A DNA stretch of 64,000 nucleotides, taken from NCBI GenBank assembly GCA_019637315.1, contig JAHBVU010000004.1, forward strand, positions 62,001 through 126,000. Reading direction: 5' to 3'. A program made the position numbers and the translations under genes. Numbering within the stretch: position 1 is the first letter of the stretch; every line of letters begins with the position of its first letter. Source of the DNA: Gemmatimonadales bacterium (GTDB lineage: Bacteria > Gemmatimonadota > Gemmatimonadetes > Gemmatimonadales > GWC2-71-9). Positions 39,404 through 49,400 of the stretch are shown here, in pieces. A model generated the notes under the pieces. That model was not told the origin of the DNA and did not search any database. It was given only the letters and a program-made list of their open reading frames with translations.

Positions 39404-40366
39404 ATGCCGCGAGGCCTCCAGTTCGGCATGATCCGCGCCCCGCTCGTCGTTCTGGGCGTCGTCACGCTGACATTCGTCCTGCTCAGGGTGGCGCCGGGTG
39501 ACCCGGTTGCCCACCTGCTTGGCCCCAATGCAACGCCGGCAGAACTCGCAGCCGTCCGGAGTTCGATGGGGCTCGACCGCCCGATCGGGGAGCAGTACAT
39601 CCGATGGGTCGGCCGGGCCGTCCGCGCCGACTTCGGCACCAGCCTGGCCACCGGCCGACCGGTGGGGCGGATGATCTGGGACGCCTGGCCGGCAACGGCC
39701 ATTCTGGTCGGCCTCTCCATTCTGCTCAGCTACCTGATCGGCATTGCCGTCGCAGCGATTCAGGCGACCACCACCCGGCGTGCCGTCGACGGCTTCTGGT
39801 CCTGGGTGTCGATCGTGCTGGCCGCGCTTCCCGGCTACTGGCTAGCATTCGTGTTGATCATGGTCTTTACCTATGCGCTGGGCTGGCTGCCCGCGTTCGG
39901 CGCGGCGGGACTCGACGCCGACTTCCTGTCCCCAGGGGCGCGCCTGGCCGATCGGCTCAATCACCTGATTCTTCCGCTTGCCACGCTGACGCTGATCGGA
40001 ATCGGTACCACGGCCCGCTATACCCGCGGTACGCTCCGCGCCGTGGCAACCGAACCGTACCTGATGCTGGCCCGGGCCAAAGGTGCCGGGTTCTGGCGGG
40101 TGCTGTTGCGTCATCACCTGCGTAACGGACTGATTCCGGTCGTGACACTGCTCGGCCTGTCGCTTCCAGCCTTGTTTTCGGGCGCCGTGTTCGTCGAGGG
40201 GGTCTTTGCCTGGCCCGGGATCGGATCGGTCCTGATCCAGGCGGTACAGGCGCGCGACTATCCTGTCGTCATGGCGGCCACCACCATCAGCGCCATCATG
40301 GTGGTCCTGGGTAGCGTCGCCGCCGAGGTGCTGCTCCACCGGGTCGACCCCAGGGCACGCGCATGA
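39404..40366 (+). CDS. ABC transporter permease (DppB-like)
   Basis: A 320-residue inner-membrane permease of the peptide/nickel class. It has the first span APLVVLGVVTLTFVLLRVAPGDP, the typical IGEQYIRWVGRAVRADFGTS segment, about six membrane spans, and the EAA-like ATPase contact loop around EPYLMLARAKGAGFWRVLLR, then VVTLLGLSLPALFSGAVFVEG. It pairs with the next gene (ATGA overlap) and presumably with the divergent binding lipoprotein. ATG 39404 was chosen; ATG 39428 would still keep span 1. There is no room for a Shine-Dalgarno before 39404. The class is certain; the substrate is not peptide by necessity. Confidence 0.93.
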   Translation: MPRGLQFGMIRAPLVVLGVVTLTFVLLRVAPGDPVAHLLGPNATPAELAAVRSSMGLDRPIGEQYIRWVGRAVRADFGTSLATGRPVGRMIWDAWPATAILVGLSILLSYLIGIAVAAIQATTTRRAVDGFWSWVSIVLAALPGYWLAFVLIMVFTYALGWLPAFGAAGLDADFLSPGARLADRLNHLILPLATLTLIGIGTTARYTRGTLRAVATEPYLMLARAKGAGFWRVLLRHHLRNGLIPVVTLLGLSLPALFSGAVFVEGVFAWPGIGSVLIQAVQARDYPVVMAATTISAIMVVLGSVAAEVLLHRVDPRARA

Positions 40367-41187
40367 CGACGGGAGCCCGGGTCGGGACAGCCATCCTCGC
40401 CATCTTCGTGACCGGGGCACTCTTCGCGCCTTGGATCACGCCGGTCGGTCCCTCGGACGTGACCGATGTCGTCGCCACCCGGTTTCTCGCCCCGCTGACC
40501 GTCGATCAGTTCGGCGTCTTTCACTTGCTGGGCACTGACAGACTGGGCCGCGACGTCTGGAGCCGCCTCGTCCACGGCGCGCGAATGTCGCTGCTGGTCG
40601 CCGCGCTGGCCACGGCAGTCTCCCTGATCCTTGGGGTCATCATGGGTGGGCTTGCTGCGATCCTGCGTGGCTGGCCAGCCAGGCTGGTCCTGGGTGTCAC
40701 GGATTTTGCCCTGGCGCTCCCTCGCGTGGTCATTCTGCTCTTGCTTGCGGCCCTTTGGCAGCCCAGCGCCACCCTGGTCGTCCTGACCCTCGGCCTGACC
40801 GGCTGGATGCCGATTGCGCGGCTGACCTACGGCGAGGCACTGGTGCAGCTCAAGCGTCCCTACACCGAAAGCGCCCGGGCACTCGGCGCCAGCCGCGCAC
40901 GGGTGTTTGCCCGGCACGTGCTCCCGAACGCCGCTTCCCCTCTCCTGGCGGCCGCGACGCTCGGCATCGGGAACGCAATCACCCTCGAGGCCGGACTCTC
41001 GTTCCTTGGGCTCGGCGTTCAGCCGCCGGTCAGTTCGTGGGGAACCCTGATTGCCTCGGGGCGCGACACCATCGTCAACGCTCCCTGGGTTGGACTGGTT
41101 CCGGGAGTGGCGCTGGTAACGGTGGTCGTGGCAGCGACGCTGGTGGCCAACTGGTTCGAGCTCGATCGGACCCGCACCGCCAGCTGA
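40363..41187 (+). CDS. ABC transporter permease (DppC-like)
   Basis: A 274-residue second permease of the importer. Features are HLLGTDRLGRDVWSRLVHGARMSL (the DppC hallmark), about six spans, the EAA loop RPYTESARALGASRARVFARHVLPN and EAGLSFLGLGVQPPVSSWGTLI. The start overlaps dppB-like by ATGA. The two permease genes form a complete plus-strand unit; the next gene is convergent, so the usual following ATPase genes (DppD/DppF type) are absent. The importer must borrow an ATPase from elsewhere or be regulated separately. Confidence 0.94.
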   Translation: MTTGARVGTAILAIFVTGALFAPWITPVGPSDVTDVVATRFLAPLTVDQFGVFHLLGTDRLGRDVWSRLVHGARMSLLVAALATAVSLILGVIMGGLAAILRGWPARLVLGVTDFALALPRVVILLLLAALWQPSATLVVLTLGLTGWMPIARLTYGEALVQLKRPYTESARALGASRARVFARHVLPNAASPLLAAATLGIGNAITLEAGLSFLGLGVQPPVSSWGTLIASGRDTIVNAPWVGLVPGVALVTVVVAATLVANWFELDRTRTAS

Positions 41188-41261
41188 GCCCCGTTCCCCA
41201 TCAGGACATTCGCGGCCAGCTCGCTCCAGTCACCCCCGAGGCCGGAGGTCCGCCACCAGCA

Positions 41262-41612
41262 TCAGGGCGATGACGGCCGTTCGCGGATCCGGACGATATC
41301 GACGATCGGCCCCACCATACCGATCGAGACCATGTCGTCCCGCTGAAGCCCCTCCGCCTCGACGGCTTTCCCATCGACGCGGAAGCCTCCTGGAAGGTTC
41401 GTCGGGTTGTAGTTGATTCCCTCCGAGTTCGTGATCACATAGAGGCCGCCCTCGAGGTCGAGATGTCGAACAGTCCCGACAATCGTCACGGCCTGGCCCG
41501 CGCCATCCGGCGGTGGCTCGATCACAACCCACTCGGCGGCAGGCGACCTGGCACCGCAGGCAGCGATCAGCACCGTCGCGATCAGCGCGCTTGCCCTCCA
41601 GCTCCATTGCAT
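41262..41612 (-). CDS. Small lipoprotein with OB-fold-like domain
   Basis: A 116-residue protein. ATG 41612 gives a signal ending in VLIAACGA (lipobox). The mature part is one small beta domain: VTIVGTVRHLDLEGGLYVI, GINYNPTNLPGGFRVDGKAV and MVSIGMVGPIVDIVRI. The pattern of a strand, a Tyr-x-Pro-x-Asn-Leu-Pro turn and a closing MVGP strand is seen in small OB-like lipoproteins of unknown function. It lies 31 bp after the DUF6265 gene on the same strand, so the two are probably co-transcribed. Convergent with the permease gene. Confidence 0.75.
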   Translation of the reverse strand: MQWSWRASALIATVLIAACGARSPAAEWVVIEPPPDGAGQAVTIVGTVRHLDLEGGLYVITNSEGINYNPTNLPGGFRVDGKAVEAEGLQRDDMVSIGMVGPIVDIVRIRERPSSP

Positions 41613-41643
41613 CGAGCGTTGGTTCCTTTCTACCGGGTTGGCG

Positions 41644-42186
41644 TCAGGGTAGGCCGCCATCGCGCGAAGGCAAGGAGGGGCCCACCGTCCGCACTGCAAC
41701 GGAGCATCCAGTCCGAGCCATCGGCACGTTGAACCCTCGCGTGCCGCCGCCAGGCGCCGGACCCTCGACCCGGGCCACCACCGAATCGGCACCCGCGCGT
41801 CGATAGGCGATTCGCTGCGGAAAATCGTGCTCGGGATTCTCGAAGACGACCAGCGTATCCGACAGGTGCGTCGACGGAAAGGCCGTTTCGCGCTGACCTG
41901 AAGGTATTGCGACATACACCAGCCGTGTGCCGTCAGCTCGAATCCGAAGGTGTTCGAACGATCGGGCTACACCACCGACCACCGTCCGCGCGCCGCCCAC
42001 CATCAGCCCCCCGGATGGCATCATCCAGGTTTCCGTGGTGACCCGGTTACCCGACCGAGCCTCCCAGCACCCCGCCAGCCAGCCGATCCGGGCCAGCGGA
42101 TCATCCTGCGCCGGCAAGTCTGCTCCAGCCCAACCGAAAACTATCACCGCTACGGCCGCCCACCGGGCATCGCGCAGGTCAGACAT
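41644..42186 (-). CDS. DUF6265 family exported protein
   Basis: A 180-residue protein with an N-terminal signal (about residues 10-26, ending GADLPAQ). It matches the DUF6265 pattern: IGWLAGCWEARSG, TTETWMMPSGGLMVGGART, FEHLRIRADG, LVYVAIPSGQRET and FENPEHDFPQRIAY. This looks like a small calycin-type barrel; function is unknown. A -10-like TATGAT lies 26 bp upstream on the minus strand (42217-42212), without an obvious -35. It is followed by the OB-like lipoprotein. Gene reality is secure from the strong family pattern. Confidence 0.85.
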   Translation of the reverse strand: MSDLRDARWAAVAVIVFGWAGADLPAQDDPLARIGWLAGCWEARSGNRVTTETWMMPSGGLMVGGARTVVGGVARSFEHLRIRADGTRLVYVAIPSGQRETAFPSTHLSDTLVVFENPEHDFPQRIAYRRAGADSVVARVEGPAPGGGTRGFNVPMARTGCSVAVRTVGPSLPSRDGGLP

Positions 42187-42267
42187 GCTTCCCTCGGATC
42201 AAATGGTCGGCATCATAGTACGGTCCGAGGCAGTTCTCGTCTTGGACAAATGCGACATCACGGCGGC

Positions 42268-43077
42268 TCATGCGTCCTGATCGTAGCCCATGAAGAAGCA
42301 GGCCATCTCGGACCTGCCGCCGAAGAACTGCTGCGGAGCAACCCCCGCAAAGCGGCGAAACTCGCGGATCAGATGTGCCTGATCATAGTAACCGCATGTC
42401 GCCGCCACCCGAGCCCAGCCACTTCCGGCTCGATCCAGCATCGCGAAGGTGCGCCGAAACCGAAGCACCCGGCGCAGAGGTGCTGGGGCGAGCCCCGTGG
42501 CAAGCCCGACCCGCCGTTCCAGCGTGCGCAGAGTGACACCAAGATGCTGCGCCACCTCACTAACCGTCGGTGCCCCACGGTCGTTCAGGGCACGGACCGC
42601 GGCAAGCGCCAGCGGATCGAGCCGTGAACGCCAGGCGCGGCCGATCACTGCCGACAGCGCTGCGACCCGGGCATCGATGTCGGCCGAACTCTCCGCGGCC
42701 GCAGTCAACGACACCGCAAGCGAACGATCACAGTCGGCCAGGGCGACGACCCGGTCAGTCAGCTCGACGATTGGTACGCCGAGCAGGGCTGGTGCGGCGG
42801 CCGTCCGAAACCGGATGCCAATGATGTCGATGATCCCGGTCGGCTGGAGCTGCAGGGGCGCGGTCATCTGCCCCGCAACCAGCGTGCGGGGCTGAAGTTC
42901 GGTCGATCCGTCAGGCGAGCACCGCAGAAAGGGGTCAGCCAGATGGAGGACGACCTCACAGCGACCGTCCGCAACGACCGGCTGCACCGACCCGTGGGTG
43001 TACTCCCCCCGCATGAACCAGAAACAGCGAATCACGCTATCGAGCGGCGGAGGGGCGGAGCGTTCGGTATAGTACAT
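42268..43077 (-). CDS. AraC-family transcriptional regulator
   Basis: A 269-residue DNA-binding regulator. The N-terminal half (SVIRCFWFMRGEY, VVADGRCEVVLHLADPF, VAGQMTAPLQLQPTG) is the ligand or oligomerisation part seen in DUF6597-type AraC proteins. The C-terminal 100 residues hold the double helix-turn-helix: APTVSEVAQHLGVTLRTLERRV and WARVAATCGYYDQAHLIREFRRFAGVAPQQF. ATG 43077 was chosen; it lies 28 bp after the kinase stop, so the regulator is probably expressed with the kinase. Its target is unknown; downstream genes 41644-42186 and 41262-41612 are candidates. Confidence 0.9.
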   Translation of the reverse strand: MYYTERSAPPPLDSVIRCFWFMRGEYTHGSVQPVVADGRCEVVLHLADPFLRCSPDGSTELQPRTLVAGQMTAPLQLQPTGIIDIIGIRFRTAAAPALLGVPIVELTDRVVALADCDRSLAVSLTAAAESSADIDARVAALSAVIGRAWRSRLDPLALAAVRALNDRGAPTVSEVAQHLGVTLRTLERRVGLATGLAPAPLRRVLRFRRTFAMLDRAGSGWARVAATCGYYDQAHLIREFRRFAGVAPQQFFGGRSEMACFFMGYDQDA

Positions 43078-43105
43078 CAGCGAATCCGAAGCAGGAGGCC
43101 AGCCA

Positions 43106-45655
43106 TTACGATCCCGGACCTCGAGCCGCTCGCGCGTAATTGGTCTCCCACTCCGCGACCTCGGCGGGCTTGCCCCAGGCCCGATACAGATCAACGAGCC
43201 GCTTTCGGGCATCAGCCACGACCGGAGCGGTCTCGCCGCGCAGTTCGACCAGTCGGCGCTCACTCGCAAGGAGCAGTTGCTCGGCCTCAGCGTACTTGCC
43301 CGCAAGGCCCAGGTGCTCGCCCAGGATGCTCTCGCTCGATGCAATCAGCCAATGGCCTTCGGGAAGATGTGCCCTCCGAAGGGCCAGGCTCTCGCGCAGC
43401 CAGCGTTCGCCCGCAGCGAGCGAGTCGAGTCGGTCCAGTGCTCGTCCCAGGACCCCCATCGACGCCGCAACCAGGGGGTGCGCTTCGCCGAGCGACCGGT
43501 GTCGCAAAGCGATCACCTCTCGAGCGTGAAAGGCGGCCTCAGAATCTCGCGTCGCGCGCAGCAGGAAGTCGGCGTAGCTGTACAGCGTCCAGGCATACTC
43601 AGGATGCTCGGTACCAAGCAACTGGCGTCGCATATCGAGAGTGGCCCGAAAGGTCGAATCAGCCAGCTCGAACGTCGCGGTGCGCTCTCGGATCGACGCC
43701 AGGGGTGACAGGACGGCCGCGACCAGCGGGTGCACCTCGCCGTGGGCGCGACGCGCCGTTTCGACCGCCAACACGAGCAGGCTCTCTGCCCGGACGTCCT
43801 GCCCCAGTTCGCCGGCAGCTACACCCAGATTGGCATACGCATAGGCGAGGACCGAATCGTTGCCCGCCGCGTGCCGCTGATACAGCTCGAGGGCCCGCGC
43901 CAGCAGCGGCTCGGCCTCGCCGAGATTCCCCAGCCGAAGCAGGATCCGGCCACGACTGTCGGCGTGATTGGCGGCGGCAAGACCCTCATCGCGATCGAGC
44001 GGATAGATTGCGAGCGCCACGCGATGCATCGAATCAGCCTCGCCGTAACGACCCTGAAGCTCGACCGCAGTGGCCAGCTGGACCACCGCGAGCGCCGTCT
44101 CACGCGGATCATCCGGAACCATTCGCTGCCGCGCAGCTAGCGCGGCGAGGAACTGACCCTCGGCTGCGGCGAATTCGCCGAGACCGAGGTAGGTGCCGCC
44201 GATGATACCACGGATGTCGGCTTCCAGCTCGGGCCGCTGGCGCAGGGTATCGGCCCGAACGGCGGCGGTGTCCAGCACCGCGCGCATCGTGACATCACGG
44301 CCCAGGGAGGCTGGATTCGCAGCAACCAGCATCGTGGTCAGAAATCCTTTTACTTCCGTAGCCAGCGCCCGCTCTCGCTCCGCCTCGCGGGCCTTGAGCG
44401 TCGTGGCAATCAGGCCACCGATCAGGAACAGCCCAGCCAGCCCCAGTGCGGCGGCCTCGGCTCGATGCCGGCGGACCAGCTTGCGGAGGCGATACCCGAA
44501 ACTCTCCGGCCGCGCTGTGACCGGCAGGCCGTCGAGATAGTGCCCAATGTCCCGTGCCAGATGCTCGACCGAGCCGTAGCGGCGTTCCGGCTCCTTCCGG
44601 AGCGCCATCAGGACAATGGCGTCCAGATCGCCCTCGAGCCGAGCCCGGCCGCGACGGGTGGAGCGCTCGCCCAGTGCGTCGAGTCGCGCTTCATTCAGCA
44701 CAGCGCTCGGTTTCGACGGGGTAGCTTCGGAAAGAAGGCGCTCCGCTTCGATGGCGCTCTTACCGCGCAGATCGAAGGGGCGGCTCCCGGTCAGCAGTTC
44801 GAACAGCACAACGCCTAACGAATAGACGTCCGAAGGGGTACCCACCGGGTGACCAAGCACCTGCTCCGGCGAGGCATAATCGGGAGTGAAGGCACGGGTG
44901 TCGGCCGCCGTTGCAGGCGACGCCTCGAAACCCTCGTCCGTTGCCAGCAGCTTTGCAATCCCAAAGTCGAGCAGCTTGACCTGCCCGTCTGACGTCACCA
45001 GGATGTTGCCCGGCTTGAGGTCGCGGTGGACGACGAGGCCCTGGTGAGCGTACTGCACGGCACGGCATACCTGCAGGAACAGCAGCAGGCGTTGCCGTAC
45101 GGACAGCCGTCGCTGATCGGCCCATCGACTGATCGGCTCACCCTCGACGTACTCCATCACGATGTAGGGTTGTCCGTCTGGCGTGACGCCGCCGTCGAGC
45201 AGGCTCGCGATGTTGGGGTGATTCAGGTTCGCCAGGATCTGCCGCTCAGCCCGGAAGCGACGCCGAAGGCCGTCATCATCGCTGTAGCGATGCAGAAACT
45301 TGATGGCAACCCGCTTCTGGTATTCCTCGTCTGCGCGGGCGGCTTCATAGACGCTGCCCATGCCACCGACGCCGATCCGGCGGACCACCTGATAGACCCC
45401 AACACGCGCACCGGACCACGGGTCGGCCAAGGCGGCCGCAGCCCGCCGCAGCGCCTCGCCTGACGCATCCGTATCGAAACCGGTGCCCTCATGCTGATCG
45501 AGCAACGACTGGACCTCTTCCGCAAGCTCGGCATCCTGGATCCGGAGCTGTTGGAGATGGGCGGTGCGCTGATCGGCGGGCAGGTCGACCGCGTGGTCGA
45601 AGTGGTCTTTGATGACCTGAAGACGAGCGGGCGTCAGTGGTCCATCGGAAGACAT
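43106..45655 (-). CDS. Ser/Thr protein kinase with membrane segment and C-terminal TPR repeats
   Basis: An 849-residue Hanks-type kinase. A helical N-terminal extension (about 80 residues) leads to the kinase domain: RRIGVGGMGSVYEA (glycine loop), VAIKFLHRY (ATP Lys), HRDLKPGN, LLDFGIAKLL, YASPEQ and DVYSLGVVLFELLTG. One span (EAAALGLAGLFLIGGLIATTL) follows, then a long TPR region of about 10 repeats. TPR input outside the membrane probably tunes kinase output. It is paralogous to the kinase at the left edge, including the LLDGGVTPDGQPYIVMEYV segment. An AraC-type regulator follows at 28 bp. The substrate is unknown. Confidence 0.95.
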   Translation of the reverse strand: MSSDGPLTPARLQVIKDHFDHAVDLPADQRTAHLQQLRIQDAELAEEVQSLLDQHEGTGFDTDASGEALRRAAAALADPWSGARVGVYQVVRRIGVGGMGSVYEAARADEEYQKRVAIKFLHRYSDDDGLRRRFRAERQILANLNHPNIASLLDGGVTPDGQPYIVMEYVEGEPISRWADQRRLSVRQRLLLFLQVCRAVQYAHQGLVVHRDLKPGNILVTSDGQVKLLDFGIAKLLATDEGFEASPATAADTRAFTPDYASPEQVLGHPVGTPSDVYSLGVVLFELLTGSRPFDLRGKSAIEAERLLSEATPSKPSAVLNEARLDALGERSTRRGRARLEGDLDAIVLMALRKEPERRYGSVEHLARDIGHYLDGLPVTARPESFGYRLRKLVRRHRAEAAALGLAGLFLIGGLIATTLKAREAERERALATEVKGFLTTMLVAANPASLGRDVTMRAVLDTAAVRADTLRQRPELEADIRGIIGGTYLGLGEFAAAEGQFLAALAARQRMVPDDPRETALAVVQLATAVELQGRYGEADSMHRVALAIYPLDRDEGLAAANHADSRGRILLRLGNLGEAEPLLARALELYQRHAAGNDSVLAYAYANLGVAAGELGQDVRAESLLVLAVETARRAHGEVHPLVAAVLSPLASIRERTATFELADSTFRATLDMRRQLLGTEHPEYAWTLYSYADFLLRATRDSEAAFHAREVIALRHRSLGEAHPLVAASMGVLGRALDRLDSLAAGERWLRESLALRRAHLPEGHWLIASSESILGEHLGLAGKYAEAEQLLLASERRLVELRGETAPVVADARKRLVDLYRAWGKPAEVAEWETNYARAARGPGS

Positions 45656-45778
45656 CCCGGCGGAACCTCGGGAAGGGGAACCGGCCGCCGCCGGGCCGAC
45701 GGATTCAAGCTGGGGTGAAACCAAGCTTAGGGCGCGGGCAGGAGGCGGTCAAGCGAGTCTCAACAGCCGAACTGGTTC

Positions 45779-46225
45779 TCACCGTTTGCCGAACCCGTCC
45801 TCGCGACCGACGATCAAGTCGGCACCGGACAGCCGCTGCGAACCCCGAGGCGGCCAAGCCCGGGCCCCGATGGCGCCACCGACCAGCAGGCCCCCGCCCA
45901 GGACCACCGCAACCGACACCAAGAGCGGCCAGGCGCTCCAAATGCCCAGAGCCAGCGCGCCCATAGCGAGAAAGGCGGAGGCCGTGGCTGCGCCGAGCAG
46001 GGCACCGGCAGCGCGGCTGCGAGTCCGGGGCCAGCCCCAGTGCAACAGGAGCCCGGCAAGCAGCCCGACCACCCCGATGAACACAGCCGTCAGGATCAGC
46101 GCCGTCAGCGCCGGACGGATCGGTTCCCCCCCAGGCGTCGTCAACCCAAGGCGGGCAGCCTTGAGAAGAAGAATGCCTCCGGTCGCCATCAGCGACCGGA
46201 CCATCAGGTTTGGCGCCTTGCTCAT
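45779..46225 (-). CDS. Small integral membrane protein, hypothetical
   Basis: A 148-residue protein, rich in Gly and Ala. It has three clear hydrophobic spans (about ALTALILTAVFIGVVGLLAG, ALLGAATASAFLAMGALALG and PLLVSVAVVLGGGLLVGGAIG), an amphipathic start (MVRSLMATGGILLLKAARLG) and a charged C-terminal tail. I recognise no family. ATG 46225 is divergent from the propeller-amidohydrolase gene, and the TPR kinase starts 123 bp downstream on the same strand. It is likely real because hydrophobic periodicity is preserved throughout, but it is less certain than its neighbours. Confidence 0.6.
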   Translation of the reverse strand: MSKAPNLMVRSLMATGGILLLKAARLGLTTPGGEPIRPALTALILTAVFIGVVGLLAGLLLHWGWPRTRSRAAGALLGAATASAFLAMGALALGIWSAWPLLVSVAVVLGGGLLVGGAIGARAWPPRGSQRLSGADLIVGREDGFGKR

Positions 46226-46351
46226 CTCGCCACATCCGTGTGCAGGCCCCGCCCGTCGCTCGCCCCGCGTTCATAGCGGCGGTGCGAATCGTGGCCGAGA
46301 ATTGGACCCCGACGGCGTCGATCGCTCAACAATTTCAGGTCTCCGACCGTA

Positions 46352-46364
46352 GTGATTCTATCAC
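46352..46364. promoter_or_regulatory. Inverted repeat upstream of propeller-amidohydrolase
   Basis: GTGAT-TCT-ATCAC, 65 bp before ATG 46429, in a locally AT-rich patch within the 203-bp divergent region. The centre includes TTCTAT, a weak -10-like box. It could be an operator over a promoter. Confidence 0.35.
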
Positions 46365-46428
46365 CATTGCCACCCGGGTGCCTCGCCAGGCGCTCGATCC
46401 CCATCGCAAACCGGTCTCCCGGAGCATC

Positions 46429-49400
46429 ATGACTCACTCATCAGCCCGCCTCTGGCCCGTTGCTGTCGCGGCGGCGGTCTTCGCCTCGTCGCTTGCGGCA
46501 CAGCCAGCTGCGCGGAGACCCGACCTTCCGCTGACGCCGGCTCGGACCGCTGCTTTTACCACGACAACGGGCTCCTGGATGTCTCTGGACGTCAGTCCAG
46601 ACGGCCAAACCATCGTCTTCGATCTGCTGGGTGACCTGTACACCCTGCCGATCAGTGGTGGCAAAGCAACCCGGCTTACCAGCGGCTTACCCTTCGATGC
46701 CCAGCCCCGGTTCAGTCCCGACGGGAAGCGGATCGCGTTTGTGTCCGATCGGAGCGGAGGCGACAACCTCTGGATCATCTCACTCGACCGACGCGACACC
46801 GTCCAGGTTACCCGGGGAAACAACAACACGTACGTCTCGCCCGAGTGGACCCCTGACGGCAAGTATCTCGTCGCGTCACGGACCAGTGGCGGCCCGGCCG
46901 GCCCGCCCAAGCTCTGGCTGTTCCACGTCGACGGCGGCACCGGCCTCCCGCTCATCACCGCGCCGCAACCGCTCAAGACCGTCGGCGCCGCCTTCGGCAA
47001 CGATGGACGGTACATCTGGTACGCCTCCCGTACCGGCGACTTCAGCTACAACGTGATCTTCCCTGCGTACCAACTGCATGTGTACGACCGGGAAACGGGC
47101 CATCAGTCCCGCATGAGCTCGCGATACGGATCGGCCTTCCGGCCGGCGCTGTCGCCCGACGGCAAGTGGCTGGTCTACGGCACCCGCGAGAAGACCGAAA
47201 CCGGCCTCCGGATTCGCGACCTGGCCACCGGTGAAGAGCGCTGGCTGGCCTATCCGGTACAGCGGGATGAGCAGGAGTCGCGCGCATCGCTCGACGTGCT
47301 GCCCGGCTATTCCTTCACGCCGGACAGCCGGGCAGTGATCGTTTCGTACGGCGGCGAAATCTGGCGGGTCGGCATCGACGGCGGTCCTGCCACGAAGATT
47401 CCGTTTACCGCCGACGTGTCGGTCGACGTCGGGCCTCATGTGAAGTTCACCAATCGAGTCGACACGACAACGACATTCCATGCCCGTCAAATTCGCGACA
47501 TCACGCCGTCACCCGACGGCAAGCGCATTGCCTTTACCGCACTCGGCCGGGTCTATGTCGCCGACTATCCCGCCGGAACACCGCAGCGACTGACAGATCA
47601 GGACATCGGCGAGCACTCGCCGGTCTGGGCGCCGGACGGAAGCGCCATTGCCTTCGCGACCTGGTCGGACGCGGCGGGTGGCCATCTGATGCGGGCGCCG
47701 GTCGTGCGCGGCGGCAGGGCCCGGGCCGTTCGCCTGAGCGACGTGCCCGGCAGCTACGACGAACTGGTTTGGGCCCCGAACGGTCGCATCGTGGCAGTCC
47801 AGCGCGCCACTCGCGACCTCCAGGATCTCGGCGCGTCGTCCTTCCTCGGCGCCAGCGGTGCCGCCAACCTGATCTGGGTTCCAGCAACCGGCGGCGCCGT
47901 GGCATTGATCGCACCAAGCGCCGGCCGAAGCCGCCCGCACTTTGCCGGCGATGCGGAGCGGATCTACGCCTACAGCCGTACCGACGGCCTGGTATCGTTC
48001 CGCTGGGATGGCACCGATCAGCGCTCGCACCTCAAGGTGACAGCCCCGACCGGACCGGCCGGCGCCGCACCGGACTTCGAAACGATGCTGCGCATGGCAG
48101 GGAACCCCTCATCGGACCTTCCGCAGCTTGGCTTGCACCCGGACCCAACCGAAACCGGCGCGCCGGCACCGCCGGCCGGCCTCGTGATCATGGCCCCCTC
48201 AGGCGACCAGGCACTTGCCTACGTCGGAATGGATCTCTACCTGGTCACCGTGCCACAGGTCGGGGGTACCACCCCAACCGTGTCGCTGAACTCGCCGGAC
48301 AACGCAGCCGTGCCCGTCAAGCGGATCAACGACATCGGCGGGCAGTTCCCGACCTGGAACCACGACGGCACCGCGGTCTTCTGGTCGATTGGCAACGCCG
48401 CCCTGCGCTACGACCTGGCCCGGGCGCGCGCCGTCGACGACAGCCTCAAGCTGGCGGCTCGGCAGACCGCGGCCGATACCGCTGCGCGGGCCGACTCCAC
48501 CCGACGTCAGGCGGCGGCCAGGGCGGGGTACCGACCGGACGAGCATCGCATCCTGGTGGCGATCACGCGCGATACGCCGCGCGGCGTCGCGGTGCTTCGT
48601 GGCGGCCGCGCCGTGACGATGAAGGGCCGAGAGATCATCGACAATGCGGATATCGTGGTGCGCGACAACCGTATCATCGCCATCGGACCGCGGGGTCAGG
48701 TCAACATTCCCGCCGGAGCGCGCGAGATCGACGTCTCAGGCAAGACCGTGATCCCCGGCTTCGTCGACATCCACTACCACCCCCAGTGGCTAGTGCCGAA
48801 CGTGCACACCAACCAGGTCTGGCAGTATCTTGCGACGCTGGCCTATGGCACCACGACGACTCGCGACCCGCAAACCGCCGTCACCGACGTGCTGACCTAT
48901 CAGGACCGGGTCGAGACCGGCGAGATGATCGGGCCGCGGATCTACCACACAGGCCCTGGCGTGTTCAGCGGTGAACGGATCCGCGACCTGGACCACGCCC
49001 GAAACGTGCTGCGCCGATACTCAGACTACTACGGGGTCACGACCCTCAAGATGTACGGCGCCGGCAACCGCCAGCAGCGCCAGTGGATCATCATGGCCGC
49101 CAAGGAACTCGGCATCATGCCGACGACCGAGGGCTCGCTCGATATCCGGCTCAATCTGACCCACGCAATCGACGGCTACCCGGGTATCGAGCACAACTTG
49201 CCGGTGGCGCCCTTATTCAAGGACGTGGTTGAGCTCTTCAAGACCTCGCAGACCACCAGCACGCCGACGCTCGTGGTGACCTACGGCGGCCCCTGGGGCG
49301 AGCAGTACTTCTACACCAACGAGAACCCTGGCGCCGACCCCAAGCTGCAGCGCTTTACGCCGCAGTCGGAACTCGACTACAAGGTCCGTCGTCGCGGCGC

